A stretch of 15,176 nt of DNA from positions 1-15,176 of the forward strand of contig CANBFE010000048.1 in assembly GCA_947367855.1 (NCBI GenBank), given 5' to 3'. Within the stretch, counting starts at the first letter, position 1, and every line of letters starts with the position of its first letter. The position numbers and the translations under genes were made by a program. The DNA comes from an uncultured Lachnospiraceae bacterium (lineage in GTDB: Bacteria > Bacillota > Clostridia > Lachnospirales > Lachnospiraceae). Of this stretch, positions 1 to 6,855 are shown in pieces. Below the pieces are notes generated by a model. It saw nothing but the letters and a program-made list of their open reading frames with translations. It was not told the DNA's origin and searched no databases.

Positions 1-43
1 ATAGAATTTTCGCACGCATTTCCTTCGCGGGCGACAATTCTAT
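1..43. other. Imperfect inverted repeat at the window edge
   Basis: ATAGAATT (1-8) is the exact reverse complement of AATTCTAT (36-43). Just inside, CGC (11-13) can pair with GCG (31-33), leaving a 17-base loop. No T-run follows on either side within view, so it is not a convincing terminator. It lies in the leader of the ABC transporter gene or at the end of an upstream gene cut off by the window. Its function is unknown. Confidence 0.3.
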
Positions 44-101
44 GCCTAAACCGCCCCGAACGAACATCGGCGGAACTATAAATTAAGAAAGGAAACCTAA
101 C

Positions 102-1928
102 ATGAAATTTTCAGAACATATTCAGCTGCTCAACCGCTCCATCCGTTATCTCTTCTTCCTCAGCCGGACCCACATGATCTGCCTGACCCTCAGCAGCATC
201 CTGAACAACCTGCTGCCCTACATCCCCATCTATTTCTCCGCAAAACTGTTGGATGCGCTCTATGAGGGACGGCCCACGGAACAGCTCCTGCTCCTTGTCC
301 TGTTCACGGTTGGAAGTGTATTTTTGCTCAGTGTGACGAACACCTGGCTGTCCTCGGTTCGGAGCCAGGCCACCAACGAAATGTACCGGAACCAGAACTG
401 GGAGATGTCAGAGAAAGCCATGCATATGGCCTACGCCTCTGTGGAGGATCCTGATGTGGCCCTTCTCCGTTCCCGGATCGCCATGGAATCCCAGACAGGG
501 TACAATCTGTGGAGACTTGTCTTCTGCACGGACTCCCTTATTTCAAACCTGACCAGAATCATCATGTCCCTCTCCCTGACCATGTCCTTCTTCTTCCTGG
601 AATCGGTTCCCGTTTTCGGAAAACTGGTTCTTGTGGGCGGTATCCTGCTGACTACGGCAGTGGTGGTCTTCACAAGCCGGAAAACAGAGGAACTCACTGA
701 CCGTTTCTACAGCGGCTGTGTCCGGGCCAATCTCTTCTATGATAAATATGACAGCTATGCGCAGCATTACAGCAGCGGCAAGGACATCCGGATCTATGAC
801 ATGGCAGAGGGGCTGCTGACACTGAACAGGCAGGAATTGCGATCCATCAATGAAAAGAAGGCCTCTCTGAATCTGAAGTCCGCCGCATTGACCTCTGCGG
901 AGCAGATCCTCAGCCACGTTCTGCGGTTCTGTGTCTACCTGATCCTGATCCGGGCGGCGCTTTCCGGGGGAATCTCCGTCGGTTCCATCGCCCGTTATGT
1001 ATCCTGTGTCATGCTGCTGATCGGAGCCGCCTCGGATTGCTGTGCAAATATGCAGCGCCTCTTTGCCAACAATCCTTACATGAAACGCTTCTTTTCCCTC
1101 CTGGATATCCCCAATCCCATGTACCAGGGTTCTCTGACTGTGGAAAAGCGGGATGACAATGAATACTATGTGGAATTTCGTGATGTTTCCTTCCGCTATC
1201 CCAATACGGAGGCCTACGCTCTGCGCCATGTAAACCTGAAATTTAAAGTGGGAGAAAAACTGGCCGTCGTAGGAGAGAACGGCAGCGGCAAGACCACCTT
1301 CATCAAACTGATGTGCCGTCTGTACGATCCAACAGAAGGAGAAATCCTCTTAAACGGCGTCAATATCAAGAAATACGACTACGACGAATACATGTCCATC
1401 TTCTCCGTGGTGTTCCAGGATTTCCGGCTTTTTGCCTTCCGTCTGGGCGAAAATGTAGCCGCCGGACCGGAATACGACAGAGAAAAAGCAACGCAGGCGC
1501 TGAACCAGTCGGGCCTTGAGGAGCGCCTGGCCGCCATGCCGGAAGGGACGGACAGCTACCTGTACAAAGACTTCGACGGCAGCGGCATCGAAATCTCCGG
1601 CGGCGAAGCCCAGAAAATCGCCCTGGCCAGAGCACTGTACAAGGATGCGCCCTTCCTGATCCTGGATGAGCCTACCGCCGCCCTGGACCCTGTGTCCGAA
1701 TACGAGATCTACAGCAGCTTCAACGCCATTGCCGGGGACAAAACCGCCATCTACATCAGCCACCGCCTGGCCTCCTGCCGGTTCTGCGACAAGATCATGG
1801 TCTTTGACAACGGGCAGATTGTCCAGAAAGGCACCCACAACAGCCTCATCGCCGACGCCTGCGGGAAATATCATGCACTGTGGCACGCCCAGGCACAGTA
1901 CTATACCACAGAAAACTGCAATTCCTAA
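102..1928 (+). CDS. ABC exporter half-transporter (permease fused to ATPase)
   Basis: This is a 608-residue type IV (exporter-fold) ABC half-transporter. It should act in the cytoplasmic membrane as a dimer and couple ATP hydrolysis to export of an unidentified substrate. The N-terminal ~330 residues carry hydrophobic segments near 22-47, 62-80, 152-190 and 272-312. The ATPase domain follows from about 355: Walker A GENGSGKT (391-398), Q-loop Gln439, signature ISGGE (498-502, a variant of LSGGQ), Walker B FLILDE (518-523) and H-loop His554. No peptidase C39 domain precedes it. AGAAAGG lies 9 bases before the ATG. No promoter is clear within the 101 bases upstream, so it may be the second gene of an operon; exporters of this kind often come as adjacent pairs. 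The family call is secure and the substrate is unknown. Confidence 0.93.
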   Translation: MKFSEHIQLLNRSIRYLFFLSRTHMICLTLSSILNNLLPYIPIYFSAKLLDALYEGRPTEQLLLLVLFTVGSVFLLSVTNTWLSSVRSQATNEMYRNQNWEMSEKAMHMAYASVEDPDVALLRSRIAMESQTGYNLWRLVFCTDSLISNLTRIIMSLSLTMSFFFLESVPVFGKLVLVGGILLTTAVVVFTSRKTEELTDRFYSGCVRANLFYDKYDSYAQHYSSGKDIRIYDMAEGLLTLNRQELRSINEKKASLNLKSAALTSAEQILSHVLRFCVYLILIRAALSGGISVGSIARYVSCVMLLIGAASDCCANMQRLFANNPYMKRFFSLLDIPNPMYQGSLTVEKRDDNEYYVEFRDVSFRYPNTEAYALRHVNLKFKVGEKLAVVGENGSGKTTFIKLMCRLYDPTEGEILLNGVNIKKYDYDEYMSIFSVVFQDFRLFAFRLGENVAAGPEYDREKATQALNQSGLEERLAAMPEGTDSYLYKDFDGSGIEISGGEAQKIALARALYKDAPFLILDEPTAALDPVSEYEIYSSFNAIAGDKTAIYISHRLASCRFCDKIMVFDNGQIVQKGTHNSLIADACGKYHALWHAQAQYYTTENCNS

Positions 1929-2054
1929 ACCGCAGTTCCCAAGTATGTCGGGAAATTACTTTCCAGCAGACGGGGAAGGCATTTTCAACCCCTCTGACAT
2001 CCCCCGGACATTCGCTCCCCTTCCCCGCCTTCTGCCCTGGGGAGGGGGATGCCT

Positions 2055-2207
2055 GAACATTCCTGCCGCTCATTGTCCGGGTTTCCTTCTGCGGAACTGC
2101 CTGCCACGTATTGCCTAAGGTTCCTCTTGGGAACTGCCTGCCGCTTATTGCCCGCATTTCGTTCTGCGGAACTTCCTACCGCTCATTGTCCGGCCTGCCC
2201 GCATTTG
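2055..2207. repeat. Four-copy degenerate ~38-bp tandem repeat
   Basis: Four units begin with GAAC at 2055, 2094, 2131 and 2169, so the periods are 39, 37 and 38 bases. The shared pattern is roughly GAACTGCCTGCCGCTTATTG followed by TCCGGGTTTCCTTCTGCG-like sequence. The period is not a multiple of three, so the repeat is not protein-driven. Junctions form small hairpins: GTTCC/GGAAC around 2120-2134 and GTTC/GAAC around 2161-2172. The last unit runs into the 3' end of the small minus-strand gene that stops at 2176. The preceding stretch (1929-2054) is GC-rich, with a weak CCTTCCCC/GGGGAGGG fold near 2019-2048 but no T-run, so no terminator is evident for the ABC gene. Confidence 0.65.
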
Positions 2208-2397
2208 TGTCCGTGTAACAGTCCAGAAGCCCCACAGTCTCGTTGGCCGGACGGCCATACATATTGCAGCATTTGTGGGACACCTCTCCGCCGCCGCTTT
2301 TCTCCTCATCCATCTCCACACTCATGCGCACCACCCCCATCCGGGTCTCTTCATCCAGATGCCTTAAGATATCCTCGATCAGTTTTTCGTTATCCAT
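2176..2397 (-). CDS. Small acidic cysteine-containing protein, unknown function
   Basis: A 73-residue protein with no recognised domain. The start at 2397 is chosen because GAGGAGG lies 6 bases upstream; the open frame extends further, but no upstream start has a comparable site. The first 35 residues are acidic and probably helical (MDNEKLIEDILRHLDEETRM, then GVVRMSVEMDEE). The C-terminal half has three cysteines (KCCNMYGRPANETVGLLDCY). There is no signal peptide or membrane segment. Its last codons lie in the fourth unit of the tandem repeat, which may have replaced an older C-terminus. It converges on the ABC exporter gene; a link, for example as an exported peptide, is only a guess. Confidence 0.6.
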   Translation of the reverse strand: MDNEKLIEDILRHLDEETRMGVVRMSVEMDEEKSGGGEVSHKCCNMYGRPANETVGLLDCYTDTNAGRPDNER

Positions 2398-2466
2398 TGA
2401 TTTCCTCCTCGTATAATTGCGTTTTTCTATTTTGCAAAAAGAACGCATGTTCATCTGCATTACCCC

Positions 2467-2495
2467 TTGTGCCGGGCGCCTTTCATTGGTATAAT
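2467..2495 (+). promoter_or_regulatory. Sigma-A type promoter of the EamA permease gene
   Basis: TTGTGC (2467-2472) and a perfect TATAAT (2490-2495) are separated by 17 bases. The predicted transcript starts near 2502 and gives a leader of about 59 bases before the permease start at 2561. Confidence 0.6.
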
Positions 2496-2519
2496 CAAAC
2501 CGTATCTTTTCTATCCTAC

Positions 2520-2548
2520 AGATTATGGTATATTTTTTCATTTGTCAA
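2520..2548 (-). promoter_or_regulatory. Candidate minus-strand promoter of the small gene
   Basis: Read on the minus strand, a perfect TTGACA (2548-2543) is followed after 17 bases by TAATCT (2525-2520), a weaker -10. The predicted start near 2513 would give a ~115-base leader for the small protein gene. It sits just downstream of the plus-strand promoter, so the two transcripts would overlap at their 5' ends. Confidence 0.4.
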
Positions 2549-2560
2549 GGAGGTATCAAA

Positions 2561-3445
2561 ATGGAACAGAATATCCGGAAGGGAATCGCCTTCGCCCTGC
2601 TTGCCGCCGCACTGTACGCAGTCAACGCGCCCTTTTCCAAACTGCTGCTCTCCTTCATGCCCGCCACGCTGATGGCCGGTTTTCTCTACATAGGGGCAGG
2701 ACTGGGAATGCTGCTTCTGGCCCTTATCCGGAAAATGGAAAAATCGCAGAAGAAAGAATCCGGTCTGACCAGAAAGGAACTGCCCTACACCATTGCCATG
2801 ATTCTTCTGGATATAGCAGCCCCCATCTGCCTCCTTTTCGGGCTGAACGCCACCACTGCGGCGAACGCCTCCCTGCTGAACAATTTTGAGATCGTGGCCA
2901 CGGCCCTCATAGCCCTGTTGGTTTTCAAGGAAAAAATCAGTCCCCGGCTGTGGCTTGGAATCCTGTTCGTCACCCTCTCCTGCGCCATACTGTCCTTTGA
3001 GGATCTGTCCAGTCTGCAGTTTTCCTACGGTTCCCTTCTTGTGCTTCTGGCCGCTGTCTGCTGGGGATTTGAAAATAACTGCACCAGAAAACTGTCCTCC
3101 CGGGATCCGCTGCAGATCGTTCTGCTGAAGGGCATTTTCTCGGGGCTCGGCTCTGTTATCATCGGGCTTTGCATCGGAGAACGCATCGCCGTTTACTGGA
3201 GCGTGCCCGCAGTGTTGGGGGTTGGCTTTGTGGCTTATGGGCTGAGCATCTATTTCTATGTGTACGCCCAACGCCTTCTGGGCGCCGCGCGGACAAGCGC
3301 CTACTATGCGGTTGCGCCGTTTATTGCCGCGCTTCTCTCCCTGGCCATTTTCCGTGAACTGCCCTCCGCCGCTTATTTTGCCGCCCTTTTCTTTATGGGG
3401 ATCGGGGCCTGGCTTTCCTCTCAGGATAAACCGCTTCTGCAATAA
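2561..3445 (+). CDS. EamA/DMT-family permease
   Basis: A 294-residue integral membrane protein of the drug/metabolite transporter superfamily with two EamA repeats and about ten membrane helices. The first repeat runs from IAFALLAAALYAV to the LVFKEK-type end near residue 128; the second begins at SLLVLLAAVCWGFENN and ends in the conserved FIAALLSLAIFRE region before the last helix. Members export or exchange small metabolites; the substrate here is unknown. The start was chosen because AAGGAGG (2548-2554) precedes it by 6 bases; 12 in-frame codons further upstream have no such site. Its 3' end overlaps the convergent WYL regulator gene by 25 bases, so the two mRNAs are antisense there. Confidence 0.9.
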   Translation: MEQNIRKGIAFALLAAALYAVNAPFSKLLLSFMPATLMAGFLYIGAGLGMLLLALIRKMEKSQKKESGLTRKELPYTIAMILLDIAAPICLLFGLNATTAANASLLNNFEIVATALIALLVFKEKISPRLWLGILFVTLSCAILSFEDLSSLQFSYGSLLVLLAAVCWGFENNCTRKLSSRDPLQIVLLKGIFSGLGSVIIGLCIGERIAVYWSVPAVLGVGFVAYGLSIYFYVYAQRLLGAARTSAYYAVAPFIAALLSLAIFRELPSAAYFAALFFMGIGAWLSSQDKPLLQ

Positions 3446-4380
3446 TGCTGATGTAATTCACATATTTTCTGCTGCATTATTTTTATCAGCTCCAATGGTT
3501 CCAGCACGGTGGCGTTGTTCCCAAACGGCAATATATAATCGGCAACCCATTCTAAAGCAGCATGGTTTATTTCCATGTCGATTATCCCGCCGCCTGTCGG
3601 AAATATTTTTAATCCGCCTGCAAGTAAACACTCACTTTCACAGCGCTTAACGCCTATATCCGTCAGTTGGATTTTCATATGGTAATCATTCTTAACCTCT
3701 GTCTTTTCAAGATATTCCTGAATAGACGCAGGAATCGGGTATTTCCCTTTTGGACAGGGCTTTTCCTCTATGATTTCTCTGATACGGTCAACCCGGAACA
3801 CTCTGATTTGATTTGCCGTTGTACAATAGGCAGGGCAATACCAAAGTCCGTTCATGGCATATAAACCAATTGGTATAATCGTGCGTGTACTTTCAGCATA
3901 GGTTGACGAATACCGTATTGTTGCTGCATGACGCTTTATGGCAATCAGAAACATTGATTTAAGTAATGGCGAATCGCAATGTCTGTCCGGAATCCAAAAC
4001 ACTACCTTGTTTTGAATCTGCGTAATACTGTTTTGTACATCTAATGGCAGACAATTCAGAAATTTTTTTAAAACGGATATGGTTTCCTGTTCAAACGGCA
4101 GGTCACGGTAATATTGCAACGCCTGACAGGCAAAAAATATAGCTTCTGCTTCACTTTCTGAGAAAACAATAGGAGGCAAAATGCGCTCTTTCAGGATATG
4201 ATACCCGCCCGCCGCCCCAACTTCTGAATAAAGAGGAAAACCGGCTTTTTCCAATTCTTGTAAGTCACGAAGTATGGTTCTTTTTGACACGGAAAATTCT
4301 TTTGCCAATTCTCCTACAGTAAAATCTTTTTTTGCATTTATTGTAATCATCATCTCGATAAGCCGTTCTGCTTTTGACAT
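3421..4380 (-). CDS. WYL-domain transcriptional regulator (YafY type)
   Basis: A 319-residue DNA-binding regulator. Residues ~18-60 form a DeoR-type winged helix (FTVGELAKEFSVSKRTILRD, then the wing GAAGGYHI). A WYL domain follows at ~145-205, with Trp180-Tyr181 in GLWYCPAY, and a WCX-like C-terminal extension. WYL domains are ligand-sensing modules. AAAGGAG lies 7 bases before the ATG. The gene is divergent from a YciI-family gene with a perfect palindrome between them, a common arrangement in Clostridia in which the regulator controls itself and the adjacent gene. The pair looks more AT-rich than the flanking genes, which suggests a separately acquired module. The ligand is unknown. Confidence 0.9.
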   Translation of the reverse strand: MSKAERLIEMMITINAKKDFTVGELAKEFSVSKRTILRDLQELEKAGFPLYSEVGAAGGYHILKERILPPIVFSESEAEAIFFACQALQYYRDLPFEQETISVLKKFLNCLPLDVQNSITQIQNKVVFWIPDRHCDSPLLKSMFLIAIKRHAATIRYSSTYAESTRTIIPIGLYAMNGLWYCPAYCTTANQIRVFRVDRIREIIEEKPCPKGKYPIPASIQEYLEKTEVKNDYHMKIQLTDIGVKRCESECLLAGGLKIFPTGGGIIDMEINHAALEWVADYILPFGNNATVLEPLELIKIMQQKICELHQHYCRSGLS

Positions 4381-4401
4381 TTTTAAACTCCTTTCCGAAT
4401 G

Positions 4402-4418
4402 GTGACAGCCCCTGTCAC
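4402..4418. promoter_or_regulatory. Palindromic operator, likely for the WYL regulator
   Basis: GTGACAG-CCC-CTGTCAC has perfect 7-bp arms and a 3-base centre. It lies 22 bases upstream of the regulator start and near TATACT (4429-4434). A third copy of the half-site, TGTCAC, occurs at 4440-4445. The position suits autoregulation by the WYL protein; binding is inferred. Confidence 0.55.
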
Positions 4419-4521
4419 TATTCTATGATATACTATCTATGTCACATATGCAATAACAGCACTAAAACAAAATCAGGCAACACCCTAAGCGGGAGAAAGG
4501 AGGAATCAGATTACACCAACG

Positions 4522-4544
4522 CCGGGTAAATATAATACCCCCGG
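4522..4544 (+). promoter_or_regulatory. Candidate promoter inside an inverted repeat, YciI gene
   Basis: A perfect TATAAT (4531-4536) lies between CCGGGTA (4522-4528) and TACCCCCGG (4536-4544), which pair except for two extra Cs. No good -35 is seen 17 bases upstream, so activator dependence is possible. Just before it, AAAGGAGG (4496-4503) resembles a ribosome binding site but has no start codon after it, perhaps a scar of a lost gene. Confidence 0.35.
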
Positions 4545-4577
4545 TGAATTCCCATAGAATGTAAAGGAGAAAATCTT

Positions 4578-4877
4578 ATGGAAAAATTAATGTACATGAT
4601 GATGATTGAGAAAAGCAAGACCTACAATAAAATCACAAAACAGGTAGTTACGGAACACGTTGAGAACATAAGAAAACTGGACGATGCGGGAAAACTGGAA
4701 ATCTGCGGTGTCTTTAAAGGTTATCCGGGAATGGCAGGTATGTATATCCTGAAAACAGAGAGCCGTGAAGAAGCAGAGGAAATCTGCAAGGCAGAGCCGT
4801 TGGTTATGGGAGGATATGCAAACTACAAATTAGTCGGTCTGCAGATTGCAAATCGGGAAAATAATTACCTGCTGTAA
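4578..4877 (+). CDS. YciI-family protein
   Basis: A 99-residue protein of the YciI/YCII ferredoxin-like fold. The pattern fits: an N-terminal beta strand (LMYMMMIEKS), conserved His27 (TEHVENIRKLDDAGKL), the glycine-rich turn GYPGMAGMYIL, the ES-REEAEEI helix, and an AEPLVMGGY segment where most members have D-P. YciI proteins are small, presumably enzymatic or ligand-binding proteins with few proven functions. AAAGGAG lies 9 bases before the ATG. It is divergent from the WYL regulator, which probably controls it. Its transcript would run towards the convergent ligase operon; the terminator between them is oriented for the opposite strand. Confidence 0.85.
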   Translation: MEKLMYMMMIEKSKTYNKITKQVVTEHVENIRKLDDAGKLEICGVFKGYPGMAGMYILKTESREEAEEICKAEPLVMGGYANYKLVGLQIANRENNYLL

Positions 4878-4903
4878 TTGCGGCATAGAACAACACTGAG
4901 GGC

Positions 4904-4944
4904 AAAAAACTTCCTGCCAGACAAAAGTATGCCTGACAGGAAGT
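4904..4944 (-). terminator. Rho-independent terminator of the acyl-ligase operon
   Basis: The arms 4909-4923 and 4930-4944 form a 15-bp stem with a 6-base loop. On the minus strand, two plus-strand A.C mismatches become G.U wobbles, so the whole stem pairs. It is followed by TTTTTT (4909-4904). There is no T-run on the plus side, so it works for the leftward operon, 7 bases after the ligase stop codon. Confidence 0.85.
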
Positions 4945-4951
4945 CCTGCAA

Positions 4952-6502
4952 TCAAAATCTCTTGATCTTCTTTGTGGTATTCTTCTCAAACTCCACATCC
5001 CGCAGTTTTAATTTAAATACCCGCTTATAGAGGGGCGCGGTCTCGTTATAGGCATCAATGACAGACTGAAGCTCAGCCTGCAGATCCTTAATCTTTTTCT
5101 TGGCCGCATATTCCAGATCCGGGAAGATCTCCGCCTCAATGACCCCCTGGCTGTCCCGCACCAGAACTTCCTGAACCAGGCGGTTTGCCGCCAGTTTGTT
5201 CTCGATTTCCTCAGGGGACACATTCTCGCCGTTGGGGGTGATGATCAGGTTTTTCCTGCGTCCTGTAAGGAACAGGAAACCGTCCTGGTCCACATATCCC
5301 AGGTCTCCGGTTTTCAGCCAGCCGTCCTCCAGAGTCTGAGCTGTCTCCTCCGGCATTTTGTAATACCCCTGCATGACACTGGTTCCCTTTACCCAGATTT
5401 CCTCATCCACAATCTTCACCTGGCAGTTGGGCATGCATTTGCCGATGGAACCTGCTTTCTGGGCGCTGTCGCAGTTGGTGCTGATCACGGGAGCGCACTC
5501 CGTCATGCCGTAGCCCTGGAGAATATTGATGCCGTATTTGCGGAACAGGTCAATATAGGAAGGGTTTAAGTATGCGCCGCCGCTGCAGACGGTGTGGAAC
5601 TGCTTTCCGAAAACCTTTGCCTTCACAAGAGGCGCCGGAATGAAGGAAACTTCTTCCAGTTTTTTCGCCAGGGTTTCCACCATCAGGGGCACCATGAGAA
5701 TCATGTTGGGCTCGAAAAGTTTGATGTTTTTCGCCACCCGCAGCAGGGAGTCATTGATGCAGATAACGGCTCCCACGGAGGTTCCCTTAAGTATGTCCAT
5801 GCTCAGGCAGTAGGCATGGTGTATGGGCAGCACGCTCATGAGCACTGTCCCCGGCTCATATCCCATGTCCAGGGCTGTGGCATTCTCCGCCAGGTTCCTG
5901 TGGGTCAGCATTACGCCCTTGCTCTTTCCCGTTGTGCCCGAAGTGAACATTATGGTTGCCAGGTCTTCGGGAGAGGGCACATATTCTTTGCCCTCTTCTC
6001 CCGCAGCAGCCGCCTTATTCAGAAGCGTCTGCAGGAACAGAGCGCCCGGAACCCCGCTGCCCTCCTCCATGGCGATGAGATGCTTCAGTCCGGAACACTT
6101 CTCCGCCGCCATCCCTGCCACATTCTCCTTGCTGCCGTCATACACCAGAGTCGTCACGTCCGCCCTGTCAATGAGTTCGCACAGATCCTCCGCCGGAAGG
6201 TTTGCATCCAGGGGCACAGCCACGCTGCCGCCGTTTACGATGCCATAGTAGCTGACAATCCATCCGTAGGAAGTGGCGCCCACAATGGCGATATGCTTTC
6301 CCTGCTCTCCCAGTTCCGCCAATGCCCCGGAGAAATGCCTGCTGTCCTCCCACAGCCGGGTGTAAGTCTTTGCCTCGATCCTGGTCTCCTTTTTGCCACC
6401 CTGGCCGGCGTCCTTTACCTTATATCTGATGGCGTCCCGGCTGCCGTAGGCCTCCTGTGCCTTTTCCAGAAGTTCATAAATCGTACTGCGCAATTCGTTC
6501 AT
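4952..6502 (-). CDS. AMP-forming acyl-CoA/acyl-ACP ligase
   Basis: A 516-residue member of the ANL superfamily that activates a carboxylic acid as acyl-AMP and passes it to a thiol. Motifs: P-loop TSGTTGKSKG (187-196), YGMTE (331-335), TGD (398-400), GRRKN (414-418) and the C-terminal KKI (511-513), where Lys512 matches the catalytic lysine. The protein ends four residues later, as in short fatty-acyl ligases. The start is placed at 6502 because GGGGAGG precedes it; 25 further in-frame codons upstream have no comparable site. It is the last gene of the operon, after the ACP gene, so the ACP or CoA is the expected thiol acceptor. The acyl substrate cannot be read from the sequence. Confidence 0.93.
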   Translation of the reverse strand: MNELRSTIYELLEKAQEAYGSRDAIRYKVKDAGQGGKKETRIEAKTYTRLWEDSRHFSGALAELGEQGKHIAIVGATSYGWIVSYYGIVNGGSVAVPLDANLPAEDLCELIDRADVTTLVYDGSKENVAGMAAEKCSGLKHLIAMEEGSGVPGALFLQTLLNKAAAAGEEGKEYVPSPEDLATIMFTSGTTGKSKGVMLTHRNLAENATALDMGYEPGTVLMSVLPIHHAYCLSMDILKGTSVGAVICINDSLLRVAKNIKLFEPNMILMVPLMVETLAKKLEEVSFIPAPLVKAKVFGKQFHTVCSGGAYLNPSYIDLFRKYGINILQGYGMTECAPVISTNCDSAQKAGSIGKCMPNCQVKIVDEEIWVKGTSVMQGYYKMPEETAQTLEDGWLKTGDLGYVDQDGFLFLTGRRKNLIITPNGENVSPEEIENKLAANRLVQEVLVRDSQGVIEAEIFPDLEYAAKKKIKDLQAELQSVIDAYNETAPLYKRVFKLKLRDVEFEKNTTKKIKRF

Positions 6503-6542
6503 CTGCTCTTTCCTCCCCATTTGCCGCCGGGGTGTTTTCCCC

Positions 6543-6561
6543 CGGGGAATGCGCTTCCCCG
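6543..6561. other. Stem-loop in the ACP-ligase gap
   Basis: CGGGGAA (6543-6549) and TTCCCCG (6555-6561) form a perfect 7-bp stem with a 5-base loop in the 114-base gap between the ACP and ligase genes, by far the longest gap in the operon. There is no T-run, so it may be an RNA-processing or stability element rather than a terminator. Confidence 0.4.
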
Positions 6562-6616
6562 AAAACCGCCCCGGCAACCATGCGCTGTTTTACCGCCCTT
6601 CCCTGCCCGGCATGTC

Positions 6617-6841
6617 CTAAGCCAGTTCTGACAGATAGTCGCAGGCCTCCTGCACCGTGCGGATATTGGCTGCCTTCTCCGCATCAATCTCTACATCCAG
6701 TACATCCTCCACCTCGCCAAGCATGCTCATAAAATCAAAGGAGGTGAATCCCAGATCTTCAATAAACCTGGATTCCGGCCTGATATCTTCCTTTTTTACT
6801 TCAACGTAATTTATAATAATTTCTGTCAATTGATCAAACAT
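6617..6841 (-). CDS. Acyl carrier protein, stand-alone
   Basis: A 74-residue phosphopantetheine-binding carrier protein. The fold and helix II motif are clear: DLGFTSFDFMSMLGEVED, with Ser34 as the expected attachment point for 4'-phosphopantetheine. The usual D-S-L/M is here T-S-F, which is unusual and suggests a dedicated pathway carrier rather than the housekeeping fatty-acid ACP. AAGAAAGG precedes the ATG. It starts 14 bases after the condensation gene and is followed by the acyl ligase, so it should carry the acyl group between the two. No phosphopantetheinyl transferase gene is present in the window. Confidence 0.92.
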   Translation of the reverse strand: MFDQLTEIIINYVEVKKEDIRPESRFIEDLGFTSFDFMSMLGEVEDVLDVEIDAEKAANIRTVQEACDYLSELA

Positions 6842-6855
6842 TTTATTATCCTTTC

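Noticed and set aside
1..86. Open frames entering from the left edge (stops at 79-81 and 84-86)
   Set aside because: They are too short and featureless to assign as the end of an upstream gene.
2055..2207. Tandem repeat considered as a CRISPR array
   Set aside because: Units are contiguous and degenerate, with no unique spacers, and no cas genes are present.
2516..3442. A 308-codon minus-strand open frame
   Set aside because: It is antisense to the EamA permease, with a low-complexity Q/G/K-rich translation and no recognisable domain.
5594..6631. A 345-codon plus-strand open frame
   Set aside because: It lies antisense across the acyl-ligase gene, has no domain or ribosome site, and its residues (many H, Q, R, S) look like a shadow of GC-rich coding on the other strand.
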